A stretch of DNA of 44,321 bases. Origin: Actinomycetes bacterium. GTDB taxonomy: Bacteria > Actinomycetota > Actinomycetes > Propionibacteriales > Propionibacteriaceae. The notes under the pieces were generated by a model, which saw only the letters and a program-made list of their open reading frames with translations, searched no databases and was not told the origin of the DNA. Of the stretch, positions 15,964-23,272 are shown piece by piece (within the stretch, counting starts at the first letter, position 1; every line of letters begins with the position of its first letter). The DNA lies in assembly GCA_021803025.1 (NCBI GenBank), contig JAJZQV010000016.1, forward strand, positions 1 to 44,321, in the 5' to 3' direction. A program made the translations under genes and the position numbers.

Positions 15964-16890
15964 ATGGCAACGCCTGCCCATCGGCACGGCCGCCCTGACA
16001 CCAGGCTTGGGATTCCAGAGTCCGACCTCCGCATCGAACACCCCGCGGCGCCTGTGCGCCACGTGCATCAGATGATGGAAGGGACAGACATGATCACGGA
16101 GACGCCCCGAACCGGGCAGGTCATCCTGGTCGGAGGCGGCCCGGGAGACCCCGACCTGCTTACCGTCGGCGGGTTGCGCGCCCTCAAGGCAGCGGACGTC
16201 GTGCTCTACGACCACCTCGCCCCACTGACCTGCCTTGCCGAGACCAAGCCAGACGCGATCCTGCTCGACGTCGGCAAGATCCCGCGAGGCTGCCAGACGG
16301 CTCAGGCGGACATCAACACGCTCTTGATCGAGCACGCCCGCAATGGCTCAACCGTCGTCCGGTTCAAGGGTGGCGACCCGTTCGTACTCGGCCGCGGCAG
16401 TGAGGAATGGCTCGCCTGCGCGGGCGCCGGCATCCCCGTCCAGGTGATCCCAGGCGTCTCATCCGCGATCGCCGGACCGGAGCTGGCCGGGATCCCCCTC
16501 ACGCATCGGGGCATCACGCAGAACTTCTCCGTCGTCTCCGGCCACGTCGGTCCGGACCATCCCGCTTCGACCGTCAACTGGGACGCTCTGGCCAGGTCGT
16601 CGGGCACGATCGTGATCCTCATGGGGGTCGCCCACCTCGCGGACATCTGCAGCGGGCTCGTCGCTCGGGGCCTGGACCCCGACACTTCAGCGGCGATCGT
16701 GGCCAAAGCCGCGTCGCCCGACCAGAAAGTGCTCCGCGGCACCGTCGTCACCCTCCCCGACCTGGCTGCTGCGGCCGAGGTAGAGCCGCCAGCTCTCATC
16801 GTGATCGGTGAGGTTGTCGCCCTCAACCTCACTCCCGAACCTGCGGTCCAGCAGCCTCGGCCGGCGACACTCGACACCGCGAACGCATGA
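15964..16890 (+). CDS. cobA: Uroporphyrinogen-III C-methyltransferase
   Basis: SUMT methylates uroporphyrinogen III at C2 and C7 to give precorrin-2, the first committed step toward cobalamin and siroheme. The core has the tetrapyrrole-methylase motifs VGGGPGDPDLLT, VVLYDHL, VRFKGGDPFVLGRGSEE and VIPGVSSAIAGPELAGIPLT. Two starts compete. ATG 15964 has GAGGAGG seven bases upstream. ATG 16090 has AAGGGA upstream and gives a protein starting just before the conserved domain. The longer form adds 42 residues with five His (HRH, HVH), unusual for SUMT. It is controlled by the riboswitch immediately upstream. Confidence 0.92.
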   Translation: MATPAHRHGRPDTRLGIPESDLRIEHPAAPVRHVHQMMEGTDMITETPRTGQVILVGGGPGDPDLLTVGGLRALKAADVVLYDHLAPLTCLAETKPDAILLDVGKIPRGCQTAQADINTLLIEHARNGSTVVRFKGGDPFVLGRGSEEWLACAGAGIPVQVIPGVSSAIAGPELAGIPLTHRGITQNFSVVSGHVGPDHPASTVNWDALARSSGTIVILMGVAHLADICSGLVARGLDPDTSAAIVAKAASPDQKVLRGTVVTLPDLAAAAEVEPPALIVIGEVVALNLTPEPAVQQPRPATLDTANA

Positions 16891-16964
16891 CGCCATGCTG
16901 AAGGCCCGCAGTCCACTCCACGTACGTGCGAGCTTGTCCGCGACAGCCGGCTGATCGGCCCGCC

Positions 16965-17816
16965 ATGGACGCCTTCCGCAGGGTGCGCGACCTCCTGATC
17001 CTCGACGACTGCTGGGTGATCGCCGCGGACTCAGTCGGGGGGATCGGCCCGAAGCCTGCCGACACGGTCCGTGCTGATGCCCGGACCGTTGCGCACTTCG
17101 CGCTCCGGGTGCCACTTCTCGAAGTGATCTGCTCGGGCGCACGCCCCGTGGCCGTCATCGACAACTTGTGCGTCGAGCTGGATCCCACCGGGCGCGAGAT
17201 GCTTGACGAGATCCGGCTCCTCGCCGCCCAAGCCGGCATCGTCTCGGAGGCGATCACCGGCAGCACCGAGGAGAACGTGAGGACCCAGGCCACCGGCGTC
17301 GGAGTGACCGTCATGGGACGGATCGGGCCAGGCGGGCTGCTGCCCGGCCACTCCCATCCTGGAGATGTGATCCTGTGCGCCGGACTGCCGCTGTCTGCGC
17401 CCCATGACGACGTTCGGATCGGGCACCCCAGTCAGGTCCCGGTGGCCGCGGTGTCGGCGGTCGTCGCGGCAGGACTCGTTCACGACGCGTTGCCCGTAGG
17501 TTCGAAGGGCTTGACCTGGGAGGTGGCCCAGCTGGCGGAGTCGGCGGGTCTGCGCGCCGTCTGGGTCGAACACGCAGCGTTTTCACTCACAGCGTCCGGC
17601 GGACCGGCAAGCTGCGTGCTCCTGAGCTGCGCCCCCGAGTCTGTCGAGGTTGTCCTAGGCGCGATCGGCGGAGGCACGCCCATCCACGTGGTTGCTCGGG
17701 TCGTCCACAGCTACTCGAGGTCTGAGGAGCCACACGGACCCGCATCAGGGACCACTGCGCTCAGCGAGGCGCGAGAGGTATCCCCGCCTCGAGGCGGGCC
17801 GGTACCCCCGGTATAG
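16965..17816 (+). CDS. cblS: PurM-like ATP-binding protein, probable alpha-ribazole kinase (CblS-like)
   Basis: The 283-residue protein belongs to the AIR-synthase/PurM superfamily. It has WVIAADSVGGIGPKPADTV (about 17-35), ARPVAVIDNLCVELDPTG (about 66-83) and AITGSTEENVRTQATGVGVT (about 104-123). These match proteins annotated in Firmicutes as CblS, which phosphorylates alpha-ribazole to alpha-ribazole phosphate and so salvages the lower-ligand nucleoside without CobT. It lies 74 bp after cobA, inside the cobalamin block, which supports this role. The start at ATG 16965 lacks a strong ribosome-binding site; GTG 16926 is an alternative. The C-terminal 25 residues look unstructured and overlap a palindrome. 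Confidence 0.65.
   Translation: MDAFRRVRDLLILDDCWVIAADSVGGIGPKPADTVRADARTVAHFALRVPLLEVICSGARPVAVIDNLCVELDPTGREMLDEIRLLAAQAGIVSEAITGSTEENVRTQATGVGVTVMGRIGPGGLLPGHSHPGDVILCAGLPLSAPHDDVRIGHPSQVPVAAVSAVVAAGLVHDALPVGSKGLTWEVAQLAESAGLRAVWVEHAAFSLTASGGPASCVLLSCAPESVEVVLGAIGGGTPIHVVARVVHSYSRSEEPHGPASGTTALSEAREVSPPRGGPVPPV
17783..17798 (+). repeat. Perfect 16-bp palindrome at the end of cblS
   Basis: CCCGCCTCGAGGCGGG is self-complementary with 8-bp arms and no loop, within the last codons of cblS and about 15 bp before the next riboswitch promoter. With no loop it is a poor RNA hairpin unless breathing bases open, so it may act as DNA, or as a terminator stem with a 4-nt loop. Confidence 0.4.
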
Positions 17817-17825
17817 CCTGACCGC

Positions 17826-17945
17826 GCCGGTCCTTGCGGTCCGGTGCGCGAACGCTGAGCGAAGCCGGTGAGAACCCGGTGCTGTGCCGCAACGGTGATG
17901 CCTCAAGACGATCCTGCTCAAGAGGATGAGCCCGGTCGCCTCAGT
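17826..17945 (+). promoter_or_regulatory. Cobalamin riboswitch facing cobC antisense and cobT
   Basis: GAAGCCGGTGAGAACCCGG (17861), GCCGCAACGGTGA (17886, the CGCAACGGTGA form of the B12 box) and GAGCCCGGTCGCC (17928) define the element. TAGCCT at 17814-17819 is a fitting -10. No plus-strand gene follows directly: the next gene, cobC, is on the opposite strand, and cobT starts 680 bp downstream. The core is nearly identical to the riboswitch before cbiB. Confidence 0.85.
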
Positions 17946-18002
17946 CTCGTGGGATCTGACCAGCCCTCGGAGCAGGGGCGGAGGACATTCCCTCCCTCTC
18001 CG

Positions 18003-18581
18003 TCACAGCCCGGAGGGAGTCCGGTGGACCAGCTCGCCGAGCGCGGCCGGGTAGACCCGCCCATGTTCGACGGGTTCCCAGGAGATGTCGCGGTGGCCGC
18101 GTCCGGACAGCACAGCGCGGAGCACCTGGATCGTCCCCTCATGCGTCACCACCGCTACCGTCTGGCCATCGGCCTGCCGCAAGAGCCGTTGGCAGAAGGG
18201 GGTGAGTCGTTCGTACACGTCGGCCACGGACTCGCCACCTCCCCAACGCACCTCGTTGATGTGCACGCCGGCAGGCGTCGGCTCTTCCCGCAACTCGCTC
18301 CAGGCGCGGCCCTCCAGCTCGCCGAGCGCCTGCTCGCGCAGCTCCCGCGCCGAGGTGACGGGCAGCCCGAGCTCTCGACCGATGAGCCGCGCGGTCTCAC
18401 GAGCCCGAAGAAGGTCGGAGGACATCAGCAGCGTCGCGCCTCGGCCCCGCAGCGCGGCCGCGGCCTCGCGAGCCTGGTGACGTCCCCGGTCCGTGAGCCC
18501 GACTCCCGGCGCCTGTCCCTGGACGCGCCCCGCGACATTCCACTCCGACTCGCCATGGCGCAACAGCAGCAACCGGATCAC
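18003..18581 (-). CDS. cobC: Histidine phosphatase, probable alpha-ribazole phosphatase
   Basis: The 192-residue phosphoglycerate-mutase-like phosphatase has the phospho-His motif LLRHGESEWN at the N-terminus and the second catalytic His in VVTHEGTIQ (about residue 146). Such enzymes in cobalamin loci dephosphorylate alpha-ribazole phosphate or adenosylcobalamin phosphate at the end of the pathway. The GTG start at 18581 is 6 nt after a TAGAGT box with no ribosome-binding site, suggesting a leaderless mRNA. It runs opposite to the cobT operon with a 46-bp gap between starts, and the riboswitch at 17.83 kb points into its 3' end. Confidence 0.78.
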   Translation of the reverse strand: MIRLLLLRHGESEWNVAGRVQGQAPGVGLTDRGRHQAREAAAALRGRGATLLMSSDLLRARETARLIGRELGLPVTSARELREQALGELEGRAWSELREEPTPAGVHINEVRWGGGESVADVYERLTPFCQRLLRQADGQTVAVVTHEGTIQVLRAVLSGRGHRDISWEPVEHGRVYPAALGELVHRTPSGL

Positions 18582-18627
18582 CCGCTCACTCTAGGTTCAT
18601 CCACTTGCCCACTCGAAAGGACCTCCC

Positions 18628-19692
18628 TTGACCACCGGTGACCTCCTGGACGCCACACTGGCATCCATCCGCTCCATCGACGCCGATGCCCTGACGGCGG
18701 CCCGGGCCCGCCAGCTCGAGCTGACGAAGCCGCCAGGCTCGCTCGGCCAGCTGGAAGAACTCGGCAACCAGCTGGTGGCCATCTCGGGGCAGTGCCCGCC
18801 GCCTGTCCCCACTCCCGCGCTGGCGTGCGTGTTCGCCGGCGATCACGGTGTCACTGCTCAGAAGGTGTCGCCATGGCCGCAGGACGTCACCTGGCAGATG
18901 GTCATGAACGTGGCCGACGGCGGGGCGTCCGTGAACGTGCTGGCACGGCATGCCGGCGCCGACGTACGCCCGTACGACGTCGGCATCGTGCGCGAACTGA
19001 AAGACCCGCGGGTACATAGCCGTCGGGTCGCTGCCGGAACCGCCGACTGCAGCGTCGGGCCCGCGATGACCCGCGACCAGGCGATCGAAGCTCTCGAAGT
19101 CGGGATCCAGGCCGCCCTCGATGCGGCGGCTGATGGCTACCGCTGCCTGGTCCCCGGCGAGGTCGGCATCGGCAACACCACGCCGGCGGCCGCCCTGGTT
19201 GCGGTGTTCACCGGACAGTCGGCCGCCGACGTCACCGGCGCGGGCGCCGGCGCAACAGGTGAGATGCTCGACCGCAAGCGTGAGCTGGTGGCGCGCTCCA
19301 TCGCGGTGAACGGCGCGACCGCGTCCGACCCGCTCGGCGCGCTCGCCGCTGTCGGCGGCTTCGAGCACGCCGCGATCGCCGGCCTCGTACTGGGTGCGGC
19401 CGCCTCTCGGCTTCCTGTGGTCCTGGACGGGGTGATCGCCTGCTCGGGAGCCCTGGCTGCGGTGGCGATGTGCCCGGACGCCCGCGGGTATCTGATCGCC
19501 GGCCACGACGGTGCGGAGCCAGGCATCCGAGCAGCGCTCGACAGCCTCGGCCTGCGTCCGATCCTGGCCATGGACCTTCGCCTGGGCGAGGGCTCCGGCG
19601 CGCTCACAGCGCTGCCAGTGGTGCAGGCGTCCGCGAAGATCCTCCGAGAGATGGCCACGTTCGCCTCGGCCGGAGTCTCGGGTAAGGAATGA
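18628..19692 (+). CDS. cobT: Nicotinate-nucleotide:dimethylbenzimidazole phosphoribosyltransferase
   Basis: CobT activates the lower-ligand base by transferring phosphoribose from nicotinate mononucleotide, giving alpha-ribazole phosphate. The 354-residue protein has LTKPPGSLGQLEELG (about 31-45), FAGDHGVTAQ (about 68), GEVGIGNTTPAAAL (about 176; Val replaces the usual Met) and the catalytic Glu in LRLGEGSGA (about 320). The start is TTG 18628 with GAAAGG ten bases upstream, fitting the protein N-terminus. It opens a long overlapping operon through cbiX/sirC. Confidence 0.95.
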   Translation: MTTGDLLDATLASIRSIDADALTAARARQLELTKPPGSLGQLEELGNQLVAISGQCPPPVPTPALACVFAGDHGVTAQKVSPWPQDVTWQMVMNVADGGASVNVLARHAGADVRPYDVGIVRELKDPRVHSRRVAAGTADCSVGPAMTRDQAIEALEVGIQAALDAAADGYRCLVPGEVGIGNTTPAAALVAVFTGQSAADVTGAGAGATGEMLDRKRELVARSIAVNGATASDPLGALAAVGGFEHAAIAGLVLGAAASRLPVVLDGVIACSGALAAVAMCPDARGYLIAGHDGAEPGIRAALDSLGLRPILAMDLRLGEGSGALTALPVVQASAKILREMATFASAGVSGKE

Positions 19693-20270
19693 CGACCCGG
19701 CTGATCACCGGCGGGGCCCGCTCGGGCAAGTTCCGCCACGCCGAAGGGTTGCTCGCGGACACGGCGGCGGTCACGTACGTCGCGACGTCCCAGGGGCTCC
19801 CCGACGACGCCGAGTGGGCGGCCCGGGTGGCCGCCCACCGCGTCCGTCGCCCCTCGAGCTGGCGGACGATCGAGACGTTGGATGTGGCCGGAGTGCTCAA
19901 CGAGCCAGGGCCTCCCGTGCTCGTGGACTGCCTCACGGTGTGGCTCAGCCGCGTCATGGACGAGTCCGGCTGCTGGCCCGACGTGCCCGGAGAGGGGTGG
20001 GCCAAGCCGGACGTCGCGGCCGACCCCGACTCCGTAGACGATCCTGCCCAGGTGCTGGCGACGCGAGTGAACTCGCTGGTGGACGCCGTGGGGCGGACCA
20101 CCCGAGAGGTGGTCCTCGTCACGAACGAGGTCGGACAGGGCCTGGTGCCGACGACAGCGGGCGGACGGTTGTTTCGCGACGAGATGGGGGTCCTGAACCT
20201 GGAGGTCGCCGCGGTCTGCGACGAGGTATGGCTCATCGTGGCGGGGCTGCCGTTACGGCTGGGGGCCTGA
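19689..20270 (+). CDS. cobU: Adenosylcobinamide kinase/guanylyltransferase with altered Walker A
   Basis: CobU phosphorylates adenosylcobinamide and adds GMP before the nucleotide loop is attached. The 193-residue protein keeps VAAHRVRRPSSW (His about 51, the guanylylation region), VLVDCLTVWLSR, VVLVTNEVGQGLVPTT and VWLIVAGLPL. The P-loop reads GGARSGKF where the family has GGARSGKS: codon 15 is TTC (19731), one base from TCC. The later RDELGRLNQ-type motif is RDEMGVLNL. Both changes fall at usually invariant positions. The start overlaps the cobT stop (ATGA). Activity may be lost or reduced. Confidence 0.88.
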   Translation: MTTRLITGGARSGKFRHAEGLLADTAAVTYVATSQGLPDDAEWAARVAAHRVRRPSSWRTIETLDVAGVLNEPGPPVLVDCLTVWLSRVMDESGCWPDVPGEGWAKPDVAADPDSVDDPAQVLATRVNSLVDAVGRTTREVVLVTNEVGQGLVPTTAGGRLFRDEMGVLNLEVAAVCDEVWLIVAGLPLRLGA

Positions 20271-20271
20271 G

Positions 20272-20990
20272 ATGAGACGTGCCGGGGCGTTACACGCATC
20301 GGTGAGCGTGTTCACCATCGTCCCTGTGGCGCCCGTCGAGATCGACCGGGACACGGCCCGTCGCCGGAGGCGTTCGGGCGCTGAACGGCGGCTCGCTGCT
20401 GGCCTGCGTCCTGACGCTGACCCTGCTCTCGGCGGTCACGGGGGCGATGCACCTCGACGGTCTGGCAGACACGTCCGATGGCATCGGCTCACGGCGGCCG
20501 CCGGACGAGGCGCTGACGATCATGAAGCGTTCCGATATCGGCCCGATGGGTGTCGCCACACTGGTCCTGGTCCTGCTGGTCGATGCCGCGGCTCTGGCGT
20601 CCCCGCACCTGACCGGCTCGAAGCTGCTGGCGGCGGTTGCCTGCCTTCCGATGGTCGGCCGGGTGGCTGTGCTGACCGGAACCGGCCGTTGGGCGCCCAA
20701 CGCGCGTCCCGGCGGTTTCGGCGCGCTGTTCTCGGGTGTCACGTCGGGGCGCGGCTGGGCGCTGTCGACTTCGGGTGTCCTGGCCGTGTCCGTACTGGCA
20801 GGAGACTGGGCGTCCGGGCTCCGGGGGCGCGGTCGCCTTCACTGTGGCGCCGCTGCTGTCCTGGCTGGTCGGGTGGGGCACGCAGTGGCCTCTGATCCGC
20901 CGGTTCGGAGGCCTGACAGGCGACCTGATGGGTGCGCTCATCGAGGTCACCCAGCTGGTGTTCGTGGTGGTTCTCGGCGTGATCGCGTGA
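20272..20990 (+). pseudogene. cobS: Adenosylcobinamide-GDP ribazoletransferase, frameshifted
   Basis: CobS joins adenosylcobinamide-GDP to alpha-ribazole phosphate, the final assembly step, in the membrane. Recognisable CobS pieces lie in three frames. Frame 1 (20272 to about 20370) has SVSVFTIVPVAPVEIDRDTA. Frame 2 (about 20370-20810) has MHLDGLADTSDGIGS, MKRSDIGPMGV and WAPNARPGG. Frame 3 (about 20810-20990) has WLVGWGTQWPLIRRFGGLTG and DLMGALIEVTQL. About 20-25 residues after the N-terminal piece are missing. The damage is therefore a deletion plus at least two frame changes. Sequencing error could explain a single-base slip but not the missing segment. Confidence 0.85.
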
Positions 20991-21006
20991 TGATGGAGGA
21001 CAGGGC

Positions 21007-21765
21007 ATGAACCTTCTTGTTGGAGTAGGGGTGGGACCGGGAGATCCGGACCTTGTGACGGTCAGGGCTGTCCGCGTACTGTCGACGGCCGACGTCATCT
21101 TGGTGCCGGACACAGCGGGGAACTCCTCCCGTGGCCAGGCAGCAGCGACCGACGTCGGCCGCGCGGAGGCGATCGTCCGGGCATGCGCCCCCGACACCTC
21201 CGCCAGGATTGTCCGAGTCCCGTTCTCGATGGGTGACCCGACAGGGGTGACCCCGCGCCGCGCCGCGGCCTGGGCGGCGTCCGCCGAGGCCACGGTGGCG
21301 GCGTTCGAGTCAGGGGCGTCCGTGGTGGCCTTCGCGACGATCGGTGACCCCAGCGTCTACTCGACCTTCAGCTACCTTGCCGCGTCGGTACAGGACCGCC
21401 TGCCCCAGGTGACCGTGGAGGTCGTGCCCGGCATCACTGCGATGCAGGCGCTCGCGGCGGCGAGCCGGACGCCCCTGGTCGAAGGGGACGAGATCCTGGC
21501 GCTGGTGCCGCTCAAGGACGGGGTCGACGGGTTTCGCGCGGCGGCGGCCGTCGCCGACACCGTCGTCGTCTACAAGGCGGGTCGCCATCTCGCGGCGCTA
21601 CGCGGCGAGCTGGCCGGGACCGCAGCAGGCGCCCGAGCGATCGCGGGGGTCGACGTGGGCCTGCCGGCTGAACAGGTGGGCCGACTCGACGAGCTCCAGT
21701 CGGCCCCGTACTTCACGACGATCATCTGCTCACCGGACCGCGGCGAGATGGGAGGCCGGCTATGA
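21007..21765 (+). CDS. cobI: Precorrin-2 / cobalt-precorrin-2 C20-methyltransferase
   Basis: This SAM-dependent tetrapyrrole methylase adds the C20 methyl group (CbiL in the anaerobic naming). The 252-residue protein has VGVGPGDPDLVTVRAV at the N-terminus, ILVPDTAG, VAFATIGDPSVYSTFSYL (about 110-127) and VEVVPGITAMQALAA. GGAGG stands before ATG 21007. It follows the broken cobS and overlaps cobM by four bases (ATGA), so it is translated as part of the cobT operon. Confidence 0.94.
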   Translation: MNLLVGVGVGPGDPDLVTVRAVRVLSTADVILVPDTAGNSSRGQAAATDVGRAEAIVRACAPDTSARIVRVPFSMGDPTGVTPRRAAAWAASAEATVAAFESGASVVAFATIGDPSVYSTFSYLAASVQDRLPQVTVEVVPGITAMQALAAASRTPLVEGDEILALVPLKDGVDGFRAAAAVADTVVVYKAGRHLAALRGELAGTAAGARAIAGVDVGLPAEQVGRLDELQSAPYFTTIICSPDRGEMGGRL

Positions 21766-22607
21766 CTGCCGCCGAGACCCGGAGCGAGGGACGGGTGGTC
21801 TTCGTGGGCGCCGGACCTGGAGCGCCCGATCTGATCACACTCCGCGGGGCTCGAACGATCGAGCAAGCCGACATCATCATCTGGGCATCCTCCCTGGTCA
21901 GCCCTGAGATCGTCGCCGCGCACAAACCGGGCGCCGTCCTCGTCGACTCCGCCTCGATTCCCCTGGAGGACCTCGTCCCCCACTTCGAGCGGGCCCGCGA
22001 CGAAGGCCTGCTCGTGGCCCGGGTCCACACCGGCGATCCCGCCATCTACGGCGCCACCGCCGAGCAGCGGGCCCTGTGCCGGCGCCTCGGGGTCGCGTAC
22101 GAGTCGATCCCTGGTGTCTCTGCGTTCTCGGCGGCAGCAGCCAGTGCCGAGGTCGAGCTGACGCTTCCCGAGGTGGCGCAGTCGCTGGTCCTGACCCGCC
22201 TTGAGGGCGGACGGACTCCGATGCCGCCAGGCGAGAGCGTCCGCGAGTTCGCTCGGCATGGGACCACGATGGCGCTGTACCTGTCAGCCGCCCGCAACCG
22301 GGTGCTTCAGGAAGAGCTGCTCGCCGGCGGCTACCCGCCCGAGACCCCCGTCATCATCGGACACCGCGTCAGCTGGCCGGACGAGGCGATGCTCCGCTGC
22401 CGACTCGACGAGCTGAGCTCGACGATGCGCGACCACCGGTTCTGGAAGCACACTGTGATCCTCGTCGGCCCAGCGCTCGCGGACGCCGACCCGCAGCGTC
22501 GCAGCCACCTGTACCACCCGGGCTTCCGGCACGAGTTCCGCGCCGCAGACCCCGAAGCAGCCGCGACACTTCGCGAACGCGGCGCCGTCACGGGGGATGC
22601 GCTGTGA
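21762..22607 (+). CDS. cobM: Precorrin-4 / cobalt-precorrin-4 C11-methyltransferase
   Basis: CobM (CbiF) methylates C11 of the corrin precursor with SAM. The 281-residue protein has FVGAGPGAPDLITLRG, ADIIIWASSLVSPE, VARVHTGDPAIYGATAEQ (about 87-104), SIPGVSAFSAAAASAEVELT and TRLEGGRTPMPPGE, all diagnostic of this branch. Its start overlaps the cobI stop and its end overlaps the cbiE start. In the anaerobic route it acts together with CbiG, encoded two genes downstream. Confidence 0.95.
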   Translation: MTAAETRSEGRVVFVGAGPGAPDLITLRGARTIEQADIIIWASSLVSPEIVAAHKPGAVLVDSASIPLEDLVPHFERARDEGLLVARVHTGDPAIYGATAEQRALCRRLGVAYESIPGVSAFSAAAASAEVELTLPEVAQSLVLTRLEGGRTPMPPGESVREFARHGTTMALYLSAARNRVLQEELLAGGYPPETPVIIGHRVSWPDEAMLRCRLDELSSTMRDHRFWKHTVILVGPALADADPQRRSHLYHPGFRHEFRAADPEAAATLRERGAVTGDAL

Positions 22608-23272
22608 TCACCGTCCACGGCTTGCTCGGCGCACCCTCGGACGCCCTGCGTACGGACGCCGCCCGCGCCGTCCTCGTCGTCGGGGGCCGGCGTCACCTGG
22701 AAGCCCTGGGCGTCGAGACGGCGCGGAGCGTCGAGCTGGGGCGGCTGACGCCCGCTCTCGACGCTCTTGCCGCCCTACCGCCCGACGCGGATGCCGTCGT
22801 CGTTGCGTCGGGCGACCCCCTGTTCTACGGGGTTGTACGCAGAATCAGGCGAGCCGGCCTTGCGGTACGGGTCGTTCCCGCCGTGGGATCGCTGCAGGCC
22901 GCTTTCGCAGCGGTGGCCGTGCCCTGGGACGACGCGCTCCTTGTCAGCGCCCACGGTAACGACCCCTCCCCCGCGCTGAAGGCTTGCCGCCACCACCCCA
23001 AGGTCGGCGTGCTCACCGACCCCATCACTGGGTTCCCAGAGATCGTGGCAGCCACCGCGGGCCTCGGCCGCGTGTACGTCCTCGCCGAAAGGCTGGGCGA
23101 GGCCGAGGAACGGGTACGCGTCTTGGACGAGACCGAGGCAGCCTCCATCCTCGACGTGGCCCAACCGCACGTGGTGCTGGTACTGGCGCACCATCCCGAC
23201 GACCTGGACGTCCTCGGCGTCCAGGACCCGATCGCCGGCGGCATCCGGCCCTGGCAGAAGGACCCAGCATGA
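22604..23272 (+). CDS. cbiE: Cobalt-precorrin-7 C5-methyltransferase
   Basis: The 222-residue methylase corresponds to the N-terminal half of CobL. Motifs are VVGGRRHLEALG (about 26), VVVASGDPLFYGVVRR (about 66), VVPAVGSLQAAFAAVAVPWDD and LLVSAHGND. The GTG/ATG region overlaps the cobM stop; the start at 22604 gives MITVHG, with little room before the glycine-rich motif. The C15-methylating, decarboxylating partner CbiT is a separate gene on the opposite strand at 28.1 kb. Confidence 0.9.
   Translation: MITVHGLLGAPSDALRTDAARAVLVVGGRRHLEALGVETARSVELGRLTPALDALAALPPDADAVVVASGDPLFYGVVRRIRRAGLAVRVVPAVGSLQAAFAAVAVPWDDALLVSAHGNDPSPALKACRHHPKVGVLTDPITGFPEIVAATAGLGRVYVLAERLGEAEERVRVLDETEAASILDVAQPHVVLVLAHHPDDLDVLGVQDPIAGGIRPWQKDPA

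Noticed and set aside
17868-18641. Plus-strand frame after the 17.8-kb riboswitch as its regulated gene
   Set aside because: It starts inside the conserved riboswitch core and is antisense to cobC; its translation resembles no protein family.
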